A program made the translations under genes and the position numbers. Shown here piece by piece: positions 45,800 through 57,041 of a stretch of DNA of 64,000 bases (position 1 is its first letter; every line of letters starts with the position of its first letter). Location: contig JAJEKV010000176.1 in assembly GCA_021234155.1 (NCBI GenBank), positions 720,448 through 784,447 on the forward strand. Reading direction: 5' to 3'. The notes beneath the pieces were generated by a model. The model did not search any database. It had not been told where the DNA came from and worked only from the letters and a program-made list of their open reading frames with translations. This DNA comes from Isoetes taiwanensis (taxonomy: Eukaryota; Streptophyta; Lycopodiopsida; Isoetales; Isoetaceae).

Positions 45800-47940
45800 G
45801 CTTGTAAATGCGATGGAATCTAGAGAAACAACACAGGAATCACAGACTGGGAAGGCAGCATTGAATTACCTTCTCTTTGTAACAAGGCAGCTCATTTTTA
45901 TTGCGATTTTCAGAAACCTCATCCAAATATCTGGAGGTTGCTACTGTGCCAGTCAGATTCCTGCCAGTCGGATTAATAGCTGAGATCATCCTTGTCTCGG
46001 ATTACACCATTTTGTTTATCTCCATTATCCTGCTGAAACTTTCTGGATAGATTAGTCAACCAGGAAGCCATGATACAGCTTTTCTGCAATGCAAAAGACA
46101 AAGAAATTGCATAAAATATAATGAAAAGAATCAACAACTAGGTTGAGAAACGTTTGGAAGAAAATCAACAGACTGCGCTTACATGAATCCAGCAAGGGTT
46201 TTAACAAATATAGCTTCTGCTATGTCCAACTTTTATGACAAGAAGTCCCAAGGCCATGGTTGGATGTATTTGCCAAATCCAATATTTAGTCATGAACAAC
46301 TCTAAGATGTTGACTCTAGGCAGACATACAGATAGGTATGCAGATAGATAGAGGCAGGTAAGGCATGCAAATATGCAGATAGCCAGATAGATAGACATGA
46401 CCACATATGGTAGCATCCCATAAACACGGCCCATGAACATTTAAGTAGGCATAATAATAATACATACAAGAAATTTATCGCGGCGGCCAAGGCCGCCGCA
46501 AACATTTCTCTTTACGGACTTGGTGGTCTTTATAGTCTTGGTATAAGGTAAGGACCCAATTTTACAGAATTGGTGGTCTTTATAGTCTTGGTATAAGGTA
46601 AGGACCCAAAGTATTATGGAGGGCATTTGGAGATGAAATATTATAGTGCTCTTAGAAAATGAACATCTGACCAATCGAGTCTCACAGATTAGTGCATAAC
46701 ATTGGATTGAAGAATTGCTTATAATTCAATTTTTTGAAGGAAATGAATCAAATTGCTCTTGCCAAAATAAGGATTATTTTTTCTAATGTTTGGTGCATAT
46801 TCTTTTTGGTTCAAACTCTTTGCGTTGATTCCTATGTTTTCCAGCCTTTTGATGTTCTTCATGGAGGCATTTTTGTATATGCTTTAGAGGCTGTTGCTAG
46901 CACGGGCATTATTATGGCTCCTAACTGGTAAAGAATAGCTATAATCAAACCTAATATTAGCCTCCATATAATCAAACCTAATAATAGAGGTGTATGTTTA
47001 GGATAGCCTCTGCTTATTGGTAAAAGAATACACGTTCTGTTATCATCCTATTCATCTTTTACAAAGTAATAAATTTCCATTTGCTTATTCTTCAAATGAT
47101 ATTTTACTGTCTTTGCCCTATAATGTAGATTAATCCTTGTTTTATACCTGTACCTCTTCTGCTAAGATAAGTAACTGATAAAAACAGATCGACAATTTTT
47201 AAACAGTTTGTTAAACAATCTCAAGTTTCAGAACTGAAATTTACCAGGAGTAAAGATGACACAAGAAACTCAGAAAATACATCTGCTTCAACGAACTCAG
47301 AACCATATCTTGTTGAAGTCTCTAAATTGACAAACACAAAAACCATAAATTTGGGATCAGAGTTCACAATGGACGAGTTGGTCAAACTGTGCGCAATATT
47401 TTCTCGTGATATTTTCCTCGTAAAAAGGGGTTGTCCGGTACATGGCATTCGGAACGGAGTGGTGGAACCGGACAATTCTGCAAAAGCTTTTGAATTAACT
47501 TTTACCAGAGGAGTTGGATTCCACAGATATTGCCTCTGCAAAGCCAAAATAGGAGCCAGCCTCCTATATAACACATTGTCGCCACAGTGAAAACGCACCT
47601 GAAATGCGGCTCCCAGCTACATCTCCAAGTGCCTACATCTCAGATTCGCTTGGCTATCGTGGCCCATAGAAGCTTGGCTTTTGCTCCAAAGCTCCATTTA
47701 AGCAGAAACGAATAGAAGCAGCAGAAGATCATAAAAAGAGTAGGGTTGGGCGCGGCAGAGAAGACGACGTTGCCATAGCCCGACGGCCCGGGAGCTAGGA
47801 GTACCCAAAAACCCATCGTCGTTGTCTGAAGCTTTGCTTGGAAGCAAAGTTTACCTAAACACAAGCAGTTCTTTCTTGTGGCTTCAACACAAGCTTTCCG
47901 GCGATGGCGATTGCTCGCACACATACATTGGCATGCTTCA
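45800..47940. other. Spacer with small repeats, no supported gene
   Basis: Contains GATA-rich tracts near 46330-46395, a perfect GC palindrome at 46480-46499, and a tandem duplication near 46520-46608 with the core TTGGTGGTCTTTATAGTC. Open frames of up to 125 codons near 47221-47598 overlap on both strands and look like chance. Confidence 0.4.
46480..46499. repeat. Perfect 20 bp GC palindrome
   Basis: GCGGCGGCCAAGGCCGCCGC, 9 bp arms around AA, in AT-rich surroundings. Confidence 0.85.
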
Positions 47941-48086
47941 CGTGATTTAGATTATACAGAGAAGAAAAAAAAGAAAGGAAAAAGAATAATTATAAACTGA
48001 GTTATATATGTTTTGATAAGACCCTTATATTAGACAATACTGGGCACATTGGTATCAATGTAACCTCTCCATTGAAGAAAAAATAA

Positions 48087-48134
48087 TAGATGGATGGATG
48101 GATGGATGGATAGATAGATAGATAGATAGATAGA
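48087..48134 (+). repeat. Compound (GATG)n(GATA)n microsatellite
   Basis: About five GATG units followed by about six GATA units. Confidence 0.95.
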
Positions 48135-48229
48135 ACCATCTTTGATGTTGGAATCGCAAAGGGTGCCAACTCTATAAGATCAATGTTATGTTAAAGGCCA
48201 TATAGCATATGCACTTTTGGGTCATGATA

Positions 48230-49198
48230 TGTTGGGGAACGAAAATACCATGCTCATGTGCATGTGGTAGCAAGTATGAAAATTGAGGAGCTCATTGCAA
48301 AGGTCAAAGAAATATTTTGCACCAACGAGATTGTCAAGTTGGAGCACTTCATTCAACTAATTGATGACTTCCTACTTGCTCAAGTCTACCCAAAGAAACG
48401 TTGTTTGCACGGATGTGTGCTTTGAGAGAGGTAGGTGGAAGATAGAGTACATGTATCTCCCTATTGGATAATATAGTATTTTGACTAATCTCCAATTGGT
48501 TGTCTTTTTTATCAGATGAGAAACGGCACTGTGCACTGGCGCATTGCCGTCTTAGTAGCAAAAGCAACCTGAATTGGAATATGTAATGGAACACATTTTA
48601 GGGTCTACAAATCAATTCGTCCTAGGGAGGTATATGATTCCATTATAGGAGCCTACCTTCGGAATGAGTTGTCTCACATGCTTGAGAGACATCCTAGGAT
48701 AGTCGTGAGACATCCTAGGCAGTTTGAATCAATGACTCGCCCATGCAATTCACTTTTGCCTTGGCTAAGATGTTATCTGTTGGAGAGGTAAAAATATCAC
48801 CAAAGCATCCAACAAAATACAAAATTAGGCCCTTGGTGATGTGCACCATATGAAGATGCATATTTGGAGTTCCATCATGAACTAAAGGACACCAATGAAG
48901 TGGGACAAAATTTTGTGTTTTGCATTTATGTACCTATATATTTGTTAATATACTTAACTACTTTTAAAGGTGTAGACGTAAATTTAAATGGACCCCACAT
49001 TCTTTATAAGACATTGATTTCTCTTCTGAGATCTATAAATGCAAACTTAATACATCGACGATATTGTCATTAGATAATTTCTATTCTTGCCAATATCAAC
49101 ATGAGTTGTTGTCGAAGTTGCACATATAGACGTTAAAAGACCGAGTAAAAACACATGCCAGGACATTAGCCCGGCAACGCCGGGCACACGTTTACTAG
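48230..49198 (+). mobile_element. Helitron 3' portion (5' end not found)
   Basis: The terminus shows the hairpin GCCCGGCAACGCCGGGC (49169-49185), a short spacer, CTAG at 49195-49198, then T. It is the same type as the terminus at 29490. Plus-strand frames near 48860-49070 have some coding character but no recognised family. The left limit given is only the point from which I see such frames. Confidence 0.5.
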
Positions 49199-51340
49199 TC
49201 TACTTACTTAAAATGTTTTTGCCATCATTGCTCACGCCGTGTCCGCATTTTCCCGGTGTGATTTTTGGGCCAAAAGCGTGAGTTTTGGAAAACAAATTTT
49301 TTTTCGGCAGATTTAGTGCAATTTTCCCTTTCTCCGTTTCTTCTTGCATCCTCCACTCCTCTCCGAAACGCCAGTGGCTCGCTCCGTTTCTTCTTGCATC
49401 CTCCACTCCTCTCCGAAACGCCAGTGGCTCGCTCTGATGATGGAATCTTCACTAATGTCTGCCGATTTCATCAGATCAGAGGTGCATTTAGGGTTTTCAC
49501 TTTTATAAGCAAGGCAGAGCCAGCAACCAAGCAAGCAAGCGGATTTTAGCCATTTTAGCATTTTGAAGCGGTGCCGATTTCATCAGATCAGAAGTGCAGT
49601 GGGGTTTTTAGGTTTATCAGCAAGGTAGAGTAAGCAAGCAAGCAAATTTTAGCATTTTGAAGCGGATTTCGCAGTCATGAGTCATTGAAGCAGATTCAAG
49701 ATGTGGATTTGAAATGGGTCTCTAAACTCGATCAATGATTCTTACCACCGATGGATCTATTCTCTAGCGAAGCTTCTTTGATTGCTGAAATTTGCATCCA
49801 TCGGCACCTCCAAGGTATTTGGAGTTTAACGACCATCTTAATTAAAATTTTCATTTCATACTTTTGTTGTATCAGAAGATTAAGACGTTTGGAGCATTGG
49901 CTTTCTAACAAGCAAGTGCTTTCATCTCTGCAGCAATGCCAGGCAAGGTACTGTTGCATTTGCAGACATGTCATAGCAAGCAAGTGTTTCAAACAATGCC
50001 ATGCCATTTCTGTTGTTTCTAGCATTTTACTAATTTCACATGGCAATCATTGGATACCTAAACGATTTGGTGTGGATATTGTTTCAGATTTAAGCCCAAG
50101 CTGATGCATCAGGTAATTGCTAACCCCAAAAATTGGTGCATATTATTACTTTTGCAGAAGGCTGCTCCATATCCGTTCATTTTGCTTCTGTAAGTTGATC
50201 TGTTGTAGGGTATGTAGTTTCATCTAAATGTTATCTATTTGGCATTGCGGGATCTTAGAATACTCCGCATAAAGGGATCCTTGACACTGCTAAAACTTGA
50301 TATGCCTGTATTATTGCTTGCATATAGGTTTAGAAGATGTAAAATCATTTGCTTGCAGATGATGGTTATTTTTTATTTTTGAAAGGAGATTTTGTATTTT
50401 CTAGATAAGACAATCTTACAAGCTTTTCATTTAAAATTGGTCTTATAGATGAATGCACTTTAGTCTATAGTCTTATAGTTGAATGATTCTAGAAAATTAA
50501 AGAGAGGTTACTTGGTGGATGCTTACAATATTCTTGCATGCTGCAAATTCAACTCAGGTACTCTTTTACTTTGTAGTTCTATTGATGCTATTCTGGATCA
50601 ACTATTCAGCCATACGTTGATGGAAGATTATGCACTTTAATTTTCATCATTAAAAGCAGAATAAACTTTTGGTCTGGATTTATGTAGTTCGTCTCTTTTA
50701 GCAGCATAAATGCACAATCCTATTTTTGTAGATCCAATATCATTCTGTTGCAGGAAGGAGAAAAGTAGGAGAAAGTTCACATTTAATGACCAATTCTTTT
50801 CTTCAAATATCTTGGACTCCAATGTGAAGAATGATGACATCTAAGAGTGCCAAGTAATTACTATCTTTTGTTTCCTTCTGGCAAGTTGTTGCCTTGCCAT
50901 GTATGCTGTTATTGTGCATGGCTTATGGCTGATATCCAATAGGTTGGGTTCAATGTATGACCAGGCCATTGATGAAGCTCCACAATCTTCAGAATAACTT
51001 GTGTATATCATCCCCATTGAGTTCTAATTGCCTGTTCATACCATTGCTAATCTTATTAAATACATATGTAATCTGTCTCATCTATTGTGCCCTTTTTATG
51101 TTTTCAATTTTTTGTGCTTCAATAGAGTATTGAATTTGGTGAACTATTGCAGGGAAGAAACCCAAAGCTATTCACATATTGGTGGCATTTTTCGGAAGAT
51201 GTCTGTTAGGGATTTTCTTTCTGCTTTTGCGCGTGGTTATTCTTTAATATTCTTTGGCTTATCCCTTGGTCTGTTTCGTGGTTCCTACTCTTTAAACCAA
51301 GTAAAAAAATTTCAGCAGAGAGTGTGAATGATATATTATT
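49199..51340. other. Spacer with tandem duplications; possible second Helitron start
   Basis: TCTACTTACTTAAAATG at 49199 directly follows the Helitron 3' end and looks like another Helitron 5' end. A roughly 50 bp unit (CTCCACTCCTCTCCGAAACG core) is tandemly doubled at 49338-49435. No complete gene is recognised. Confidence 0.4.
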
Positions 51341-52259
51341 GGGTAAATTATAAAAATACCCCAATATTTTGGGGTATTTATAAAAATGCCCTTAAATTGT
51401 TGAAATTTATGAAAATGCCCTTCTTCAATGGCGAAAGAAGAACGACCTACGAAACAGTAGCAAAGCAGAATGCCGAATTCAATCATGCAAGCAGAATTTT
51501 TGCCACTTCTTTGCAGCAATCCAGTTACCATCTGATGTGCACCAATTGAGCCAGTTTGGGACCTCGCAGCAAAATCAAATAAAACTTTCATAGCTTGCCT
51601 TCAAGGCTTCAAAGAAATTGGCTCCAAAAAAATCAAAGGACGTTGGTTTGCAAAGGCAATGGCATCGTGGTGGACTGCCAACACCACTGTTCTTTTGTTT
51701 GGCATATATGATCCAAAATAAAAAACACAATCAGTGACACTGATGATCATGTTCTTATCCATTTAGCAAGCTTCAGAACAACAGTAAAATTACTAGAGAG
51801 AGGCACTTTCATGAGGTATTCAGAACCATGTTTGAATATACCGTCTAATGCAGCAATTTGAAATTTGATAGTCCTTCCTCTACATTTAGGCACAGGGAAG
51901 AAATGAATCTGATAGCATAATGACAAATAAATCTGATAACGTAATGAAATGTTGCTCCTCTACCTTCTTTATAAACAAATCTGATCCACCGAAGTACGTT
52001 TCTGGTTCCCAATTCTGCATTTCTCTTCATGGAAAAGGCTGGAAATGGCGGGCAAAACTAGTCCGAAGGAGCCGTTTATGTCTCTGGTTCTCAATTCCGA
52101 TTTCTCTTCACGAAAGAGCCTGGAAATGGCGGGCAAAAGCAGTCCCAAATAGCCGTTTTTTGCAGAACTGAGTGAAGAAGGGCATTTTCATAAATTTCAA
52201 CAATTTAGGGGCATTTTTATAAATACCCCAAAATATTGGGGTATTTTTATAATTTTCCC
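51341..52259. mobile_element. Mutator-type non-autonomous TIR element
   Basis: Inverted repeats of about 85 bp (GGGTAAATTATAAAAATACC at left, its near-exact inverse at right) are flanked by a perfect 9 bp direct duplication TATATTATT (51332-51340 and 52260-52268). Long TIRs and a 9 bp duplication define the Mutator superfamily. No transposase is present. The interior includes an 80 bp tandem duplication near 52000-52160 (CTGGAAATGGCGGGCAAAA core), possibly captured sequence. Confidence 0.88.
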
Positions 52260-52268
52260 TATATTATT

Positions 52269-52983
52269 TGGCAAAAGATCTATATTATTTTTGAAAAAGC
52301 ATTTTTGCAAAGAGCAAATATAGGATGTGTTGTTTGTACAGCTTGCGAACGTGTCTAAATTTGGAGGTTATTGCTATCCTAATCGCTATACCCATCCTAA
52401 TTGCTATATGGGTCGTACACATGCAAGCACAGTCTGCCCTGTTCCAACCTAGCGAAGGGAAGAGATATGCTGCAAGTGCGAATGGATGTCATTCAAGCAG
52501 AGCTGAGAGCTATAGCGAGCAAGACTCCAGAAAATATTAAGCACAGAAACAAAGAGAATCGGGCAGAAAAGGTTATGCAGCTTTAAAACATATGAGATAA
52601 GAAGTACAGGAACAAATGAGATAAGAAGAGCTAAGAAGTACAGGAACAAATGAGATAAGAAGTACAGGAACAAAGAGAACTGAGCAGAGAATTGCAACCA
52701 AGCCTGTTCCAATAAAAAACAAAGACGAAAATGAAATGCAGAATGATCCTTTCTGCCAATGTAATTCTTTGATTAACGTCCAATTGTTTATGGGTTGAAG
52801 CGTGGAGTTGGGGGCCAATTTTCGTGTCCTGGACATATAGTGCTTTATGGGTCCCTTACTTGAGTTCAATGAAAATTTTAACCCGTCAAGAAAAAAATTA
52901 TGACGAGTCTTTTTTGTTCAGAGAGCGCTAAACCAAAATCTCCCAATTAGCAAGTTCGTTGGCCATGTCATCGATCCGAAATT
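52269..52983. other. Spacer, short tandem repeats
   Basis: Repeats of AAGAAGTACAGGAACAAATG units at 52585-52680. No supported gene. Confidence 0.5.
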
Positions 52984-55900
52984 ATGGAATGGTTCTCCTG
53001 CTTTTTTGCGGATCTACCAGCTCCAAATCATTTTCAAAAATCTGGATGGAAAATTTCTTTGTTTTGGAAAATTCCAGAGCTCTTGGCCTGGAATTCAATG
53101 GATTTTGTTTTCCTCTATGCAGCTGAATTCACATCTCGGTTTGGAGGCCAAAATCCAGATGAGCTTGCTTCTGCTCTAGGAATTCACATCCAATATTCCA
53201 TTCGAAAATTAGATGCAGAAGATGGCATTCCCAATGACAATGACATGCAGACTCAAATTTCCACTGATTTGAAGGCATCTGAGGTAATATCATCTCCAAT
53301 TTTGAATGATAAAATGCGGGACTGTGTAACAAGCGATTGGTTCAAAGAAGGTCAATTGAATTGTATATCTCTAACACCGCATGTAGAAGAATATTAGGCG
53401 CCAAAAAGAAATTGCAAGAGGAAGAAGAAAAGGGATTCTATAAAAGTTGGCCTTCAATCAGATAATAGCACGGAAGGATTGACCACTAGGAAGAAACAAA
53501 AGCTTTCGAAGGTTATTGTGGATTTCATCAATGAGGTATGCTTGAATTTGGATTTCGATGATAAAAGGAAGTCATATCCGTGGGCAACGCCACCAATTTG
53601 ACATCATTGGGAATAAGGCACTTAATGTATACAAGCATGTTGTTGAGAACGTGAAAGAGACTCTTCAAAGCCAAAAACGTGGCGGGACTATAGATGTTAA
53701 TCAAGCGAGGTCATCTACTTTGATGATGGCGATCAATTCATGCAAAGAATCGATCGGGTTGCAAAAGGTCTTGAACATGAAGAGAAGGGCCGTCTATCTT
53801 TGCATTGGACAAAAGAACACGCTGAATTTGGAGGACCTTGGTCCATGTTCAAGAGGAAGAAGCGGTGGTCGATAGGCTTTTCGATTGGGACCGTGAAAAG
53901 GTACACAACTTTTGGATTTCTGAAACTAGAGCCTCTCCAAATAAAAGGCAGGTGATTAAGTTGAGGAGACATAGTAACGGTCAAAAGATAGCAAAGCCGT
54001 ATAATCTGCATCCCATTCACTTACTAGAAGAGAATCTGCAAAGCCGTATAATCTGCATCCCATTCACTTACTAGAAGAGACACAGGTATGTAATTGCTTA
54101 TCTTTTGCTAGAAATAACATTTCATGTCTTACCTTTTATTCTTTGAATTGCAGATCATGTTCTATAGAAGATTCAAACGTCAATATCCGGACATGAAGAT
54201 AGGGCTTAGATTGTTTGAAGCTTTGAAGCCTAAGTTTGTCAAAAGGCTTAAGGAAAGGGAAACGTGTTGCTACATTTACCACATGAGAATGGAGTTTGTC
54301 AGGCAAGCAATTAATAAAGCAAGACGTGATCCTAACATTCACGGTCCAAGTTGTACATGCAAGTGTTCTATTTGTGGTCCAGGCCCAACTTGTGCAGCAA
54401 GCGAACACACCTTCAACAATGTTAGTGATATGTGGAGGTCTATGGTGTGTCCTAAGCAAGAGACTGCAGATTGGCATAACTCTAAGTGTTTGACTATGGA
54501 GTGTGCTGATTGTGGGCTGAAATTATTCCAGAAATGTTCAAAAGAAAAGAGGAGACAATAAAGTTAGACTGGAAGAACTTTGAGAAGGTAACTACTCTAT
54601 CATTTCATTGATAGTCTTTTAAAAATTTGTAATCAATTTTCTTTTGTGCATTGAATAGTTAATTCTGTTTTGTTAGTGTATTTGTCCTGTAATTCCAGCC
54701 TATGTTTTTGTGGAATGATCTAGGATTGATCTATTGACCAACTATATATTTTGGTTAATGCATGCATGGGCTGACTAGTCTATTATGTTGCAGGTCAAAG
54801 AGACTTTTGTAAAGGATGTAGGCAAAGTGGGAAAACCAGTTGTCAAAAGCAAGGATGTGATGAAGTTGGCTTACAAGTACACTTCCTTGCATGAGTTTGT
54901 GGAACATGCAGATGCAGTCATAAAGCAATTCATTCCTCACAATCATACTAAGACGTTGGCGGGGCTTCAGTTCAAGGAATGTTTACAAACATTCCCAAAA
55001 GACACGGATGTGTCGGTCATTGACTTCGCGTAGAAATTATACATTCAAAATTCAGCAAGAGATCCAAACAATGCATTGGAGGAACGAACAATGTTCAATA
55101 CTTGTGCACATCTCTTCTGCACATACAAAGGAAGGTGAAGATCCTAATCTTATCGTTGGTTATCGCAAACTTGTGAAAGAAAGTCATTTTACATGTCGAC
55201 GATCGAGAGCATGACACTTTATTCATACAACATTGCCTCCAAAAGCATCTTGATTATTTGATAAGTAAAGGTGTAAAATATTCAAAGCATATTTTTTGGT
55301 CCGTCCCGGATGTGCATCCGCGGTTCAAATCCTCGAGGGCCTTTTACTATTTAGGTAGGTTTTATCAAGCTAATGATGTCAAGATTGGCTGGAATTTTTT
55401 TGCATCATGCCATGGCAAAGGGGAACGTGATGGCATTGGGGCTATCATAAAGAGGATATTAACGAGTGAGATGCTGAAGCGAGATAGTACACCTCTTAGG
55501 AATGCTGAGGATGCAGTTCATTTCTTAGTTTGGTATTTCAGAGTGAAGAGAGGCACCAAAGACAACATCATCATCAGGTACGCGCACTAATTCATGCACA
55601 TTCCTGTAGTACATATATTCACAGGTTATTTAGTCTTGGTGTAGTCTATATTGCACGTTTGAGCGTAACCTGTTTAGAATGCTAGGTTGAGAAGTATGAT
55701 TGGCAAGGGCAATGCATTGAATTATTTCTTATGTATGCTGAAAATCTTTCATTTGTTATGTGTGCTCCAGTGCTACGTACATGCATAGCTATCGCAGTAA
55801 ACAAAAGGCCATTATGCCCACTTGAACATAGCAGCATATGCAATTCCTTGCAGCTGCCAAAGCAGTTTAAAGTTCAATAATAGATGCACAAAAATGTCTA

Positions 55901-56395
55901 TGTGGTCTATGTTGCTGTTGTAGTCTTTGTGTGTGCGCATGTTATTTTGGCTTGTAAAGGTAGGTGATGTTTGCAGGAGGATAAAATATGATTGTGATAC
56001 TTTGAAGGGGCCCAAACCATCCATTTTATCAGACCAACTTGTCGAGATAGGCCTATTATGATGGCCCACAGAGCTTTGTCTTACTTTTGTACAAACGGTT
56101 GGAAGGAGTTATGGAATAGGTGTAAGCATTCGAAGAGACTTTGTCGGTATACATATTCAACGTTGAAGCCTGTCAGATCATGCAAAAAGAGGCAATTGTG
56201 ACTCATGTCCAATACGAAGGGGACAACCAGTGGAAAGCAGAACTAGTAGAAGTTGGTGACAATTTTATCATAAATGTGGAAGAAAATAATGAAGAAAATG
56301 TTGACTTCTGAATTGTGAAGTGTACTGAACCCAAACACGTGGTGGAAAATGCATTCGAAGATTACTGGGGTTCAAAATTTAGCAGGTAAGAGGTA
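52984..56395 (+). pseudogene. DDE-transposase-like gene, several exons, frameshifted
   Basis: Pieces in order: an N-terminal region (52984-53397) and Lys-rich segment; helical exons to 54085; a Cys-rich domain (ETCCYIYH, then CTCKCSICGPGPTC, 54264-54400); VIDFA with a candidate first catalytic Asp near 55018; a damaged SD(G)-type region near 55296-55325; and NFFASCHGKGERDGIG (55396-55440) with a KR after it. This order matches a widespread family of transposase-like proteins seen in animal and plant genomes; I cannot name its superfamily. GT-AG introns at 54086-54153, 54588-54793 and 55578-55976 join in phase. A C-terminal region (56140-56390) has one TGA. Frames break near 54520, 55027, 55195 and 55300, several at expected CAG positions. 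Confidence 0.6.
53994..54080 (+). repeat. Tandem duplication within the transposase-like gene
   Basis: A unit of about 47 bp holding ATCTGCATCCCATTCACTTA and the following bases occurs twice head to tail just upstream of the first intron. Confidence 0.85.
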
Positions 56396-56427
56396 ATTCT
56401 AACAGGTAAATATTACAAGTTCCTGGG

Positions 56428-57032
56428 TGTTTGGGGTCCAAGACGCAGGATCGCTGAGGAACGATCTCTGTGAGATCCTTGAAGTCCGGCGGGGGGCAAA
56501 TCCTGAGACACTCTTGTCACGCGGGATTTTTGCTAACAGAGGAAAGAACAAGAAAAACTCAGGTAAAACAGCAATTGCAATACACAATGAAACACACAAG
56601 ACACTTGTGGAGAACACGGCAATCCATTGATCAAAACAAGTGTACAATGAAGGCTCAAAGAGCTATTAACAGGCGACCAAGCATGTGCGCTCTCAGTGAC
56701 ACAAAGAACACTATGAACCCTTTTTTGAAGGAGCAAAAATGCTACAATATATAGGAACACGGAAAGCCCTACGGGCCTGAATCTGATCCTCATCATGACA
56801 ACGTGCTCCACCACTTGGGCACTCGAGCAGGAATGCGGTTTGTCCGCGACCGTGCTAACGGACAAGTAGTGGCCAGCAAGTGGGTCCTACCTTTGGGTCT
56901 TCGCTTCTTGGGAGCTTTGACCGCGGGTGAAATGCTTGTGGATCCCTCTTCTTGGACAGAGTGGCGATGGGGGCCTCGCCCTCATCACGACAAGTATAGA
57001 CACATTAATGCAGATCGCCGCTGGGGCTAACA
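56428..57032 (-). repeat. Gypsy 3' LTR
   Basis: On the minus strand it starts TGTTAGCCCC and ends CCAAACA, and is preceded by a polypurine tract GGTGGGGAG (57041-57033). Length is 605 bp. The second LTR is outside the window, so the boundaries rest on termini and the purine tract. Confidence 0.7.
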
Positions 57033-57041
57033 CTCCCCACC

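Noticed and set aside
46430-46510. GC palindrome as a Helitron 3' end
   Set aside because: Neither strand has CTRR with a following T at the expected distance from the hairpin.
47221-47598. A 125-codon minus-strand open frame
   Set aside because: A plus-strand frame of similar length overlaps it, neither resembles a known protein, and composition looks like chance.
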